Positions 1 through 10,979 of a DNA stretch of 64,000 nt are shown here, piece by piece. Under the pieces are notes generated by a model that was given only the letters and a program-made list of their open reading frames with translations, was not told the DNA's origin and did no database searches. The first letter of the stretch is position 1. Each line of letters opens with the position of its first letter. A program made the position numbers and the translations under genes. Source of the DNA: Asparagopsis taxiformis (taxonomy: Eukaryota > Rhodophyta > Florideophyceae > Bonnemaisoniales > Bonnemaisoniaceae); contig JALQPE010002950.1 in the NCBI GenBank assembly GCA_030407315.1, positions 1 to 64,000 on the forward strand, in the 5' to 3' direction.

Positions 1-2
1 AA

Positions 3-700
3 CACTACGGTGTTGAAAAGGGGGCCTCAGACAGTACGGTGAGACAGTGATTTTTACTGTCTGAGACAGTAAAAATCACTATGCGGCAAATGAAAATTAA
101 TGCCACACTTGGAGACAGTGATTTGCACTGTCTGGCAGACAGTACGGAACACTGTCTGCAGACAGTAAAAACACTGTCTCACCGTACTGTCTGAGGCAAT
201 GAATGGAGACAGTAAAAATTAATGATTTATTCAATAGTTGGATATGATGTAATTTACTGTACTGGGCAGTGTTGGCGGATAGTGTTTTGTATTGGCCAAG
301 GCAACATGGCCGGATAGTGAAATACGCTGCCTGGGACAACAGATGGAACCAATACGGTGCACTGTCCTGGGCAGTACCTGGAGACAGTGATTTTCACTGT
401 CCTGGGCAGTACCTGGAGACAGTGATTTTCACTGTCCTGGGCAGTACCTGGAGACAGTGATTTTCACTGTCCTGGGCAGCACCTGTAGACAGTATTTTGT
501 GCTGCCCTGGGCAGCACCTGTAGACAGTGTTTCGTGCTGCCCTGGGCAGTACCTGGAGACAGTACTTTGTGCTGCCCTGGGCAGCACCTGTAGACAGTGT
601 TTCGTGCTGCCCTGGGCAGCACCTGTAGACAGTATTTCGTGCTGCCCTGGGCGGCACCTGGAGACAGTAAAAGTAGTGTCCTGATATAGTAAAATTCAGT
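3..700 (+). repeat. Left terminal and subterminal GACAGT array of element A
   Basis: After the CACTA terminus, the hexamer GACAGT and its complement recur every 10-40 bp. From about 366 a 35-bp tandem unit (cctgggcagtacctggagac plus agtgattttcactgt) repeats and then drifts into a gcagcacctg version up to about 660. Dense, inverted subterminal motifs are typical transposase-binding regions of CACTA/EnSpm elements. ORFs across this stretch are translations of the repeat and are not genes. Confidence 0.8.
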
Positions 701-2290
701 GTTTGGGAGTGGTGGATGAGATGGAGCGTCATGCTGTCGTGGGCATCTTTTTGGGGTAGAGGGAGGCAGTTCTAGTGCTATGAGGATGGGTAATGGATGG
801 TATCTACGTGGGAATGGTCACAATTGTACGGCTAGGAATTTTTATTTCGTAGTGACTATGAGCTAGAGAGAAGTACAAGCGGTAGGATAGGTAGCAATCT
901 AAGAGGGTGCAATATGGGAAGCTTCACTCTGGATTTTTTTATTTGCGCAGGCTACATTGAGAGTAAACTATCCCTATGTTAAAAATGCTACTACAACCAA
1001 CACTATTCTGAAGAGTAAAACTAAAAGTACCAGAAAGTCTACAAATCTATCAACTGATTGCGCTGCATGAATAAGCTAGGAAATGAAGAGAAGGAGAAGA
1101 AAAAGATGTAGTGAAAGGAAACAAGTTAGTGACGTTGAACTGGAGTGGGAAACTGATGGTTACCAGGAGACTAACGTACCTCAACAAATACCATTGCATC
1201 CCAAATCGAAATATGTACTCACAGGCAGAGCAACAAAAATGGAGGAGTGAGAGAGAAAGATGAACGAAAGGAGAATTGGAAAACTCACCGACTGGAAACC
1301 TGAGAAAACGAATAGAATACTGGGTTAGTGGCGTGAAATGTGGTGACGTACCATGTACACTGCTCCGGAAGCGTAATTATTGATGCTTTGTTTTCCGACG
1401 GATATGGAGATGGAAACAGGGATTTCCAGAATCTGTCGTTTAAGTAGCACTCTGCGGGCGGAAAAGACGTGTAGGAGAACAATAGAGGGATAATTTTGAA
1501 ACAGAGCGGTGCGATGGGAGGCCCAGAAAAACGATGCCTAGGCTGCGAATTACGCTTGGAAGCACATGATCTGGCAAAGGAGGCGCACATGATCGTATCT
1601 TCTACCGCCTTTTATGGTCTAGAATGACGTCATCACTACAGAAATATAGGAAAAGCACTAACATATGGGGCCTACAGGACAGAGGGAGGTGAAGAGTAAG
1701 AAAAATGGCGCACTTTCCTGGACGGGGAGTCCGCGCTTCCAGTGATGATGTGGATGGTATATATCGATAACGTCATTGTATGCTCCGAGTACACTTGGCA
1801 GGCAGTCAAAGCGGGCCACGTGGATGGTGGCGGTTAGGAAACAGCAGTGTCGAAGAATTTTTATAATTTTCATGTTGCAAGCGAGCAGTGAGTCTGCATT
1901 GCAATATATAAATGTATGCTAATTTAAGATATCACACCGAGTACGATTCAACGAGACATCGTGTTTTCACCTTGTGAATAGGGCCGAGAAAATGGTAGAG
2001 TATACGAGTAGGAACTACATGCATGAGAAAATCAGATTCAGTATTAGTGCTTAGAGCATCACTGCGTAACAAACGGAAGTGGATACGTCTTGGCCAGGCT
2101 GGTGTTTAGGGAATGCGATACAAGATAGCAAAACGATATTGAGTAGGTCGAGCCCGGATGAAATAGCAATCATTGTGCATAAAGTAATGAGCATAGGACA
2201 AATCATTGTGGTGAACCAGTTCATTGGATCGAATGAAAGCCAGGAAAGGTTTCGTAATGGTTGAATTTAGTGGCGGAGAAATATACTTCT
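700..2290. other. Element A leader, non-coding, homologous to C leader
   Basis: This stretch aligns by eye with 30290-31960 of element C over most of its length. Shared blocks include the one near 1660 (acatatggggcctac) and the one near 1870 (catgttgcaagcgagcagtg). No ORF here has protein-like character. It is probably the 5' non-coding region ahead of the transposase, which has been lost in A. Confidence 0.6.
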
Positions 2291-4636
2291 GCACTATAGC
2301 GGAGAAGTAGCGGAAAAGAGTAAATCTCCTTCAGCAAGCGAGACATGCATCAATATTGCCCAGTATAGTTCGCCTGAAGTGCAAGTTGAACCTCGCAAAG
2401 TGAATACCAGAGGTCGTTCGCTAGTGGTGGAAGAAGTCTGCAACGATGGAGCAATTCTTGAAAACGGATTTGGTTGCAGAAAACTATTCCGAACAGGCCA
2501 GAGTTCGTGCAGTTCTCTTCGACGGGGAATCTGGCTGGGTGTACGGTGAAATTGTTGTTCAACGGATCGTTTAGGGGTGCTCCGGGCGTCCAAAATTGTG
2601 TCAACCTCGAGATGACGGCGTACTACACTTGTAGTCGTTGGTGGGCCGGGCTGAAACCGAACTCGGTTGGTACCATTGGACAGGAATGGATTGCTGGTTT
2701 GTTGGAAATCTTCGGGTACGTGAAGGAGGTGGCCGAGTATTGGAACGTTTCGGATGTGTTGAGGATGCTGGATGGCTCCATTCCCAGCGTGGGTGACCCG
2801 AGCAAGAGCTTCGACATTCACTCACGCGTTGTCGAAGTTTTTGCGCCGGTGGTGCCCAAGAAGGGGTTCTGAGCGGACTTACATCCCAAGGAAGGCCCTC
2901 CCAATGGCTCCAAGTTTGAGAACATCTTTCCCAAACGGAAGTCTGTGTTTTGAAAGGACGACAGGAAAATGCTCCTGCGCGTAACTGGCTACCGCGACAT
3001 GTAAATGCGGAAACAATTTTACGCGGTGGACCCACACATCCCACATGCTGCGCTCCCAGTCACATGTGGTCATGATGCCGCCATCCCTTCCCCTTCCATT
3101 TCCATTTCCCTGACCATCCCTTCATCCTCCATTCCTTTGCCTTTGAAGAATCCAATTGAGGTAGTACCACCTCAATTAGATTCTTCCAGCTATTCCGAGG
3201 CTGCCTCGGTTTCTGCCACTACCCCTGTCGTGTCTGCATCGTCCGGAGTGGAAACTTCTGGGAAAGTGATGCCCAGAAGGAGTACCTGCCTGCAAGAGAG
3301 TCGTTCCGGTCGTGGTGGAACGGCGACGGCGGGTGGTGCGAGCCCTGCTCAGGTCGTCGAACTGGAGAACGCACCCAAGGATGCGGGTAAAAGCTCCATC
3401 CTCGGGAAGCGCAACTGGGAAACCGCTTCTGCGACGCCCGAGCCCTCTACCAAAAAGAGGAAGCTCAGTGAGACTTCATCAAAGTCGTCGTCAAAGAAAT
3501 CCAAGTCGGCTTCCAGAGGACGTTCTCGGGAGCCGATTCTCCAGTTCGACGGCGCCCATGAAAATCCTATTCCCGACAGTATCGTCGATGAGAATGTGGC
3601 CGCCGTTCTCCCCAGCGCAATTGCGTCTGGTAGCCGGATGAAGTACTACATGGAAATTACGACGGTAGAGACGGTGCGGGCGGAAATAAAGGCGGCAGCA
3701 TTCCTGGCAGCTGCATCGCCAGGTGCTGAGGACTCGGTGGTGGAATAGTACTTTGTGGTGAAGCGTCGTTGCTGGACAACATGGGGGTGGTTGTTGTGGA
3801 AGGCCTCTTGCAGTCGTCCACGGCTGGTAGTGCGACGCATGACCTCTTCAGTCACTTTTCTCGGCAGTTCCCGCTGGTTGAGGAGGTTGAAAAGCCACAG
3901 AAACCCTCCCAGCAGTCTGATTCTGATGATGAAGACAGGAAACCACAGGACGAGCCGCCAGCTTTCGCCAAGCCCGGTTTTGATCCTTCGCCGTGGCATT
4001 TCATCCACAACGTGGGTGCTGCGAAGGACCGCATAGATGGTTGTCGTGGGCGACTCCCCCTGCCGCGGTGTGAATTGTGCGACAAGCTGGAGGAGGGGGA
4101 TTTGGATATGTACAGGAACAAGTTGGTGGCAGAGCTTGCTCTTGGTGTTTGTGCGGATTTCTTGAAGTTGGAAATGGAGGGTGAGGATCCTGTCTTTTTC
4201 CCGAAGACAGGATTACGGCTGCTTCTTACAACAGATGGGGCTGCGGACCAGGATGGGCACACGGACTTCTGAGTATCCCAATTTTGAGGAGTCGGACCTA
4301 CCCAATCCCCATCCTATTTCATGATGTCGAGTGGAGCCGATGGGTTCTTTATAGTAGCTGCACCTTATAGTCATGTATGCCTGGTCCATACGGACGCCGA
4401 CATGTGGAAGGTTCCCGTTAACCACTTTTATGTGCCACCCTATTCCGTCTTAGTTGATCGCGGTGACCTTTACCATTACGGGGTCGGCTTCAGGTGAGGA
4501 GATCTTCCTGTGGGAGCAGAATTTAGTCTATGGTCTGCCCACGCGCGGCCACATCTACTTGAAGACGAAGAAGGACGTCCTCACGGACCACATCCACACC
4601 GTCGAATATTAAAAGTATGACAGGAACAATAGATAG
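2290..4636 (+). pseudogene. Chimeric, decayed ParB-2OG oxygenase relic
   Basis: The relic is a patchwork of the two C-element oxygenase genes. 2290-2420 resembles the N-terminal coding region of the gene at 37174-40293. About 2430-2490 resembles its middle (near 38190-38245). From about 2484 the sequence follows the gene at 41817-45453. Readable pieces include a helical segment (about 2484-2870), a Ser/Pro-rich linker, a GSRMKYYME block (about 3630-3655) and the end of the oxygenase domain with GLRLLLTTDGAADQDGHTDF (4210-4270). Multiple stops and frameshifts separate these pieces, for example a TAG at 3746-3748, a stop after HTDF, and a TAA in the last VEY block. The gene cannot make an intact protein. 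It records internal deletion and recombination between neighbouring paralogues. Confidence 0.75.
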
Positions 4637-4927
4637 CATACGAGAAGTATTAAAACCTATGCTATTGTTCCCTGCTATGAAGTTCTGTCTTTCTCATCTC
4701 AACATTATTCGCTTAGCCCACCTTTCTATTTTCATCTATACATCTGACCTTCATGTCATAGTTTAGTGCTACTAAGCCTATTGATTGCTACTTTTTTGTA
4801 TTAGTCTACAACTTTACATGATTTCACTAGCTAGACCCTAGGGGAGACTACTTTTAGACCTTGACAACCCGTGAGGTTCGACTATAAGAGACGTTGCTGA
4901 GATAACACATGACAAAGAATGCTCCTG

Positions 4928-5610
4928 GAAGCCACTCACAGCCGTACAAACGTTTTGCTGAGCCATGTTCCTGACTTCCCAATTCCTTCCTCACCCTTCC
5001 CTAGGTGGGAGGGGGACGGAACTCTCAGCCCCTTACAGCGGAAGCCGTTTGCCGGGGATTCTTACAGCAAAGTCATCGTTACGATGACTTTGCTGTAAGA
5101 AAGCGTTTCAATTACAGTTACCAAGAATTTTTTTACCGGGTAAAAAAATCATGGCAGCTGTAATGATTTATTTTCTTACAGCAAAGTCATCGTAACGATG
5201 ACTTTGCTGTAAGGAAACGTTTCCATTGCAGTGGCCAAAAAAATTTTACCGGGTAAAAAAATCAGCAAGAATTTTTACCGGGTGAAAAATCGTGGCTGCT
5301 GTAATGATTTATTTTCTTACAGCAAAGTCATCGTTACGATGACTTTGCTGTAAGAAAGCGTTTCAATTACAGTGACCAAGAATTTTTTACCGGGTAAAAA
5401 ATCATTACAGCTGTCATGATTTATTTTCTTACAGCAAAGTCATCGTAACGATGACTTTGCTGTAAGCATCCCTGGTAAATTGCTTCCGCTGTAAGCGGCA
5501 GGGACTTCCGTCCTTTTCCGACCTAGGGAAGGGAGAGGAAGGAATTATGAAGTCAGGAAACAGGGTATAGGAATGGTATGGACGGCTGTAGGCCGCATTT
5601 GGTAACACAT
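4928..5610. repeat. Foldback array with four 37-bp palindromes
   Basis: Palindromes lie at 5062-5098, 5176-5212, 5317-5353 and 5429-5465. Each is TTACAGCAAAGTCATCGT, a central T or A, then the exact reverse complement. They are separated by blocks containing accgggtaaaaa. Outside them, long inverted arms (about 4928-5061 and 5466-5610) match each other imperfectly, including ttcctgacttc and cccttcccta with their complements. The unit therefore resembles a foldback or MITE-like element with internal cruciform-forming repeats. No coding sequence is visible. Confidence 0.8.
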
Positions 5611-6326
5611 TGTGTTGTTTACACCCGGTGTGAGCTGGGTGTTGTGTCTAGTATGGTTGGAGGAGTGCACGAAATTTCGACCACGTGGTCGGAAATGGCT
5701 CAATTTTCTCACGAAAGAGATTCTGACTTTCGAAATTCAAACTCGTTAAAGTGAACTGGAGTTGGTTTGAACACCTCCAGGACCTCTGGGAAGGTTCTGG
5801 TAACACTTGTCCTGTGACTGCACGCGGTTATCCTCTCTGAAATCAACCATAGATTATCGGAGGGCAAAATCTACTCTTGGTGCTGTGTGGCACATTGACT
5901 ATACAAAATCATCTGTTTCCAGTTTTTTTATACTTTGCTCTCGAGTAGAAAGGATTTCAGCAGTCCAAGTAAAGAATGGGCCATATAAATGTTTCATTTC
6001 AACACAAGCATTGTGCTATTCAACCTCTTCCAGGTCCAAAAACTTGTCCAGAGTACACATCCAGGCCACCGCCTGGGAGCGTACTCTGGACAATTTTTTG
6101 GACTAAGTGCACTTTCAAGTGCATGCACTTGGAGGCATCCAGTCCAAATCTACGTCGTTCCGACAAAGTTGAATTTTGGCCATGGCCGAAATTCATCACA
6201 TCTGTAGTTGTGAGAATCTGATGACCAAAAATCGATGCATTCTGCCAGCCCTAATGCGCAAGCCAGAAGCTTTACGGACAGATAAAACACCTTTCTGTAC
6301 TCCCCAGAGCCACTCCAGCCCTTATA
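5610..6326. other. Non-coding repeat flank with one satellite-like copy
   Basis: This stretch holds the right-hand flank of the palindrome module, also present at 6850-7300, 7900-8330 and partly at 40740-40960. It ends in one copy (about 6151-6326) of the 172-bp unit found tandemly at 8793-9480. Short ORFs here show no protein-like features. Confidence 0.5.
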
Positions 6327-6381
6327 CACTACGGTGTTGAAAAGGGGGCCTCAGACAGTACGGTGAGACAGTGATTTTTAC
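6327..6381 (+). mobile_element. Solo CACTA left terminus fragment
   Basis: About 55 bp from CACTACGGTGTTG to gatttttactg copy the first bases of element A. The sequence then changes abruptly to ordinary palindrome-module flank. The fragment interrupts the 172-bp satellite unit just after 'ccctta' and is preceded by 'tata'. No matching right end with satellite flank is visible. It could be an abortive insertion, a deletion remnant, or the true left end for the right terminus at 15216, since both have a flanking TA. Confidence 0.6.
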
Positions 6382-8330
6382 TGCCTCACTGTACAATGAT
6401 CTTCAGGAAGTAGGATATTCTCTAAGCCTAGCACGGGAGAGAAAGATGGAAGCGTAGGCATGCAGAAGTATAGAGGCAATAGTATGTGTAGACTATGGCA
6501 GTGGTAGAAAAGTATTTCATGCACGAAAAGGACTGATAGAGTGACACTAGAGAAGTGGTGCTTAGCAGGAAGGGAGGTGGAGATGATGAAGGAGGACAAC
6601 AGACATGAGATCGAGGGTTGAGACCAACGGCTTACAGACGGAGCAGTTTACCAGGGATGTTTACAGCAAAGTCATCGTTACGATGACTTTGCTGTAAGAA
6701 AACAATTCATTACAGTAGCCATGATTTTTTCACCCGGTAAAAAAATTCCTGGCCACTGTAATGAAAACGTTTTCTTACAGCAAAGTCATCGTAACGATGA
6801 CTTTGCTGTAAGCATCCCTGGTAAACTGCCTCAGCTGTAAGCGGCTGGGAGCTTGGTCCCTCCCTCACCTTGGGAAGGGTGAGCAAGGAATTGTGAAGCC
6901 GTAAAACATGGCAGAGGGATGGTCTGGACGGCTGTTAGCGGTGTTGGGGAGCACTCTGCGTCGTGCTAACCCGGTCTGGGCTGGGTGCCCTGCCTGGTAC
7001 GGCGGGAGGAGTGCACAAAATTTCAAACACAATTTTCTCAAGAGTGAAATTCTGATTGTCGAAACTCAACCTCCCTAAAATGAACTAGAGCTGGCATGAG
7101 AACCTCCACGACGTCTGGAAAGGTACTGACAGCACGTTTTCGGAGCATTTGCGCAGCTGTTCTCTCTGAGATCAAGCATAGAGTATCCGTGGCCAGATTC
7201 TATTCCTGGTGCTGTGTGGCACAGTGACCACACCAAATCGCCCTTTTTAGCAGACTATAGATTTGAGTTACTAGGAATCTAGCTGCCTTCAATACCAACA
7301 TAGTTGGTAAGTAGGCTAGCCTAGGATTGTAGGAAAATCAGGAAGGATGGGAGAGTAGGTATGCAGCAACATGAAGGGGGTAGTATGAGTAGATAATGGC
7401 GGTGGTAGACAAGGATTGCACTCACCGAAGGGTCGGCTGGAGTGACACCATAGTCGACACAGGAAGGGAGGTTGGGATAGGCTGGGATGAAGGAGGACAA
7501 GAGACATGAGAGAGAGGGTGAGGCCAGACGGCTTACAGCTGAGGCAGTTTACCGCGGATGCTGACAGCAAAGTCATCGTTACGATGACTTTGCTGTAAGA
7601 AAGGAAACATTACAGCCGGCACGATTTTTTACCCGGTAAAAAATTCTTGGTGATTTTTTCACCCGGTAAAATCCTTCGCCCACTGTAATGTTTCCTTTTC
7701 TTACAGCAAAGTCATCGTAACGATGACTTTGCTGTAAGTAAACGTTTCATTACAGTAGCCACGATTTTTTACCCGGTAAAAAAATTCTTGGTGATTTTTT
7801 ACCCGGTAAAATCCTTCGCCCACTGTAATGTTTTCTTTTCTTACAGAAAAGTCATCGTAACGATGACTTTGCTGTAAGCACCCCTAGTGAATTGCCTCAG
7901 CTGTAAGCGGCTGGGAGCTTTGTCCCTCCCTCACCTTGGGAAGGGTGAGATAGGAATTGTGAAGTCGGGAACATTGTGGAAGGATGGTTTCGACGGCTTC
8001 GGGCGGCTTTCAAGAGCAATCTGTGTCTTGTTCACCCGGTCTGAGCTAACTAAAAAGTTCAGTATTGGGAGAGGAGCACGCAAAATTTCAACCACGATTT
8101 TCTCATGACAGAGATTCTGGCGGTCGAAATTCAAACTCGTTAAAATGGACTAGAGTTGGTGTGAACACCTCTAGGACCTCTGGAAAGGTACTGCCTGCAC
8201 ATTTTCCGAGGCTAAAAGAGGCTGTTCTCTCCAATATCAAGCATAGATTATCGATGCGCAAAATCTACTCCTGGTACCGTGTAGCACATTGACTATACAA
8301 AACTGTCCGTTTACCGTTATAATACACCCT
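6382..8330. repeat. Palindrome modules, two further copies
   Basis: Two repeat modules follow one another. The first has 37-bp palindromes at 6661-6697 and 6775-6811. The second has them at 7562-7598 (TGACAG start), 7701-7737 and 7841-7877 (ACAGAAAA variant). Each module is bounded by the inverted pair cagtttaccagggatg and catccctggtaaactg or close variants. Blocks with acccggtaaaa lie between the palindromes. The flanks on each side are shared among modules, so whole units of about 1 kb have been duplicated. No genes are seen. Confidence 0.75.
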
Positions 8331-8792
8331 ACTTTCAAGTAGGTAGGAATCTAGATATTCACTTTACATCGATGATTATGAAGCAGGTTAGGCTAGGATT
8401 GTAGGACAGAAGGGAAAGGATAGGAGGGTAGGCATGGAGTGAAATGAAGGCAGTGGTATGAGTAGACTATGGCAGTGGAAGACAGGTATTTAATTCACAA
8501 GAGGGGCGTGTGAAGTGACACCAGAGGCACGGTGTGTCACAGGAAGGGAGATTGGGATGATGAAGGAGGAGTAGAGACTTGAGAGATGGGTTGTTGAGGA
8601 ATGATTCTAGCTCCAGTACATAACTACATTGCTCCTCTATAGGCCACGGCAATCGACTCCAGCAGTCCAAGAAAAAATGGACTATACGAATGTTTCATTT
8701 CAATATCAGAATTGTGCAGTTGAGCCTCTTCAATGTCCGAAAACTTGTCCAGAGTACGCTTCCAGGCTACTTGAAGGCATCCAGACCACTTG

Positions 8793-9480
8793 CACATCGT
8801 TCCGACAAATTTCACTTTTGGCCATCACATCTCCAGTTGTGAGAATCTGATGACCCAAAATTGATACATTCTGGCATCCCTACCACGCAAGCCAGAAGCT
8901 TTGAGTACAATTAGACCATGTCTCAGTGCTCCCTAGAGCCACTCCATCCCTTCTAGACCACTTCCACATCGTTCCGAAAAATTTCAATTCTGGCCATCGC
9001 ATCACCAGTTGTGGGAATCTGGTTACCAAAAATCGATGCATTCTGTCAGCCCTAACGCGCAAGCCGGAAGCATTACGAACGCATAGAACACTTTTCCGCA
9101 CTCCCCAGAGCCACTCCATCCCTTCCAGACCAATTCCACATCGTTCCCACAAAGTTCAATTTTGGCCATCATATCTCCAGTTGTGAGAATCTGATGGCCA
9201 AAAATCGATGAATTCTGTCAGCCCTAGCGCGTAATCTAGCAGCTTTACGAACGCATAGAACACTTTTCCGTACTCCCTAGAGCCACTCCAACCCTTACAG
9301 ACCAATTCCACATCGTTCCCACAAAGTTCAATTTCGGCCATCATATCTCCAGTTGTGAGAATCTGATGGCCAAAAATCGATGAATTCCACCAGCCCTTCC
9401 ACGCAAGCCAGAAGCTCCTAGTACAATTAAAACACGTTTTAGTGCTCCCTAGAACCACCCCAACCCTTTCAGACCACTTT
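8793..9480 (+). repeat. 172-bp tandem satellite, four copies
   Basis: The block cacatcgttcc starts at 8793, 8965, 9137 and 9309, a constant spacing of 172 bp. The fourth unit ends near 9480. Units share gttgtgagaatctg and gagccactcca blocks with modest divergence. A further copy sits at about 6151-6326 and is cut by the solo terminus. ORFs read through it reflect the repeat period and are not genes. Confidence 0.85.
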
Positions 9481-9554
9481 GCAGCCTTTCCCGCGGGGTC
9501 CGAAATCGTCTCCTTCTTCTTCCCGAGTGAGAAACATCAGTCCCTCTCGTATGC

Positions 9555-9790
9555 TTACAGAGAGGTTGGTTTACCATGGTTTCTTACAGTAAAGTCATCG
9601 TTACGATGACTTTGCTGTAATGTTTTGTTTCCTTACAGCAAAGTCATCGTTACGATGACTTTGCTGTAATGTTTTGTTTCCTTACAGCAAAGTCATCGTT
9701 ACGATGACTTTGCTGTAATGTTTTGTTTTCTTACAGCAAAGTCATCGTAACGATGACTTTGCTGTAAGCAACCTGGGTAAACTGCCTCTG
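9555..9790. repeat. Four 37-bp palindromes at exact 49-bp period
   Basis: Palindromes occupy 9584-9620, 9633-9669, 9682-9718 and 9731-9767, so starts are exactly 49 bp apart with 12-bp spacers (tgttttgtttcc type). The array is flanked by inverted copies of the cttacag...ggtttacca boundary. The regular head-to-tail amplification differs from the looser spacing in the other palindrome arrays. Confidence 0.85.
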
Positions 9791-10975
9791 CTGTAAGAAA
9801 ACTGAATAGCAGTTCCGACAACTTGTCCTGAAATCCCGTCCTCCCGCACCAGCTCATAGTCTGTTACCGTCACCCGAAGTAAGTCCTGCAAATACTGCAG
9901 TTCCTTCCCCGCAGAGCAATGTATTTGTCGATGCTCGGGCACTCTCAGACATGGCGAAACTTGAGCTAGTGTATCAGGCACATGTTGTAGCAGAGGTACT
10001 TTGTGGTCAGTCTGGGAGCTATGCTACCTCTGGGCATATGGTGGTATACATGGGGTCTGTAATGATGAAGTCGTATTGCATGATTGCCGGGTGTGTGGAA
10101 CGGGTGATCGAGGTCAATAGCCCTAGATATCGAAAGAGAATTCGTGTGCGTTCAAAGGCGGCTGGGCTAGAGTATACTGCTTTCGCTGCGCGGTATGGCA
10201 GTTGAGAACCAAGTATGGAATCTAGCAGGTGCCTTGCGTCCGCCAATCATTGGTCATCCATCATGGATGATTATGGCAGCTTGACACAAGTTTGCCAATG
10301 AAGAAATTTAGCTACACATGTGTGGTTATAACCACGCAGTATACTGCAGTAACCTTCCGTGCAGTTGATATCAGTGTCAACAACATATCATCCTCTGCAT
10401 ATCCAGATGCCAACTTTGCATCCACCATAGGTACAGCAGCTTTATCTCTCGTCTTCAGGCGACAGCCTGATTGACATAAAATCCACTCTATTCCACCATA
10501 TACATCCGCGATTCGAGAACACACGAAGTTAGTACAACGTTCCAATACTCTCATCACATGATACCTGACAGTCTATGGGTACGATATTTATTCCGCAATA
10601 GACTAGCAATTGCTAGTCATTTTAACATGTACAATCTAGATCACTGCAGCACCTGTACATTACAAACCTAATCTACAACATCTGCACTAGTCATTACACT
10701 TACAACAGCGATGAAAAGATGATCTTAAACTGCTCAATAATCCCCTTGCCGGTCACTGCCTCTGTCACAATACCGATGAAGAAGCCCATTATGGCAGCAT
10801 GTCCATTGAGCTGCACAGCGAATAGGAAATAGCTATTTCGCGCGACCACTCGCGCTCAGCGCTATGTGCAGCCATTTCCTTGGCGATGCGGTTCTCCTCA
10901 AGACGCTTGTAACCGTGAAGCGTCCAGTGGGAAAACAGAACATTCAAATGAAATTGCAATGAATTGCAATTGCTG
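9791..10975. other. No convincing gene
   Basis: Only short ORFs without recognisable features occur here. A region near 10900-10975 may be the decayed distal end of the NB-ARC/WD40 pseudogene on the minus strand. Confidence 0.4.
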
Positions 10976-10979
10976 AACA

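Noticed and set aside
97..732. Several ORFs on both strands in the GACAGT array
   Set aside because: They repeat the translated motif of the tandem unit and appear again at 29619-30313; no protein family.
9584..9767. Regular palindromic repeats that resemble a CRISPR array
   Set aside because: Spacers are 12 bp and nearly the same, there is no cas gene, and the context is eukaryotic transposons.
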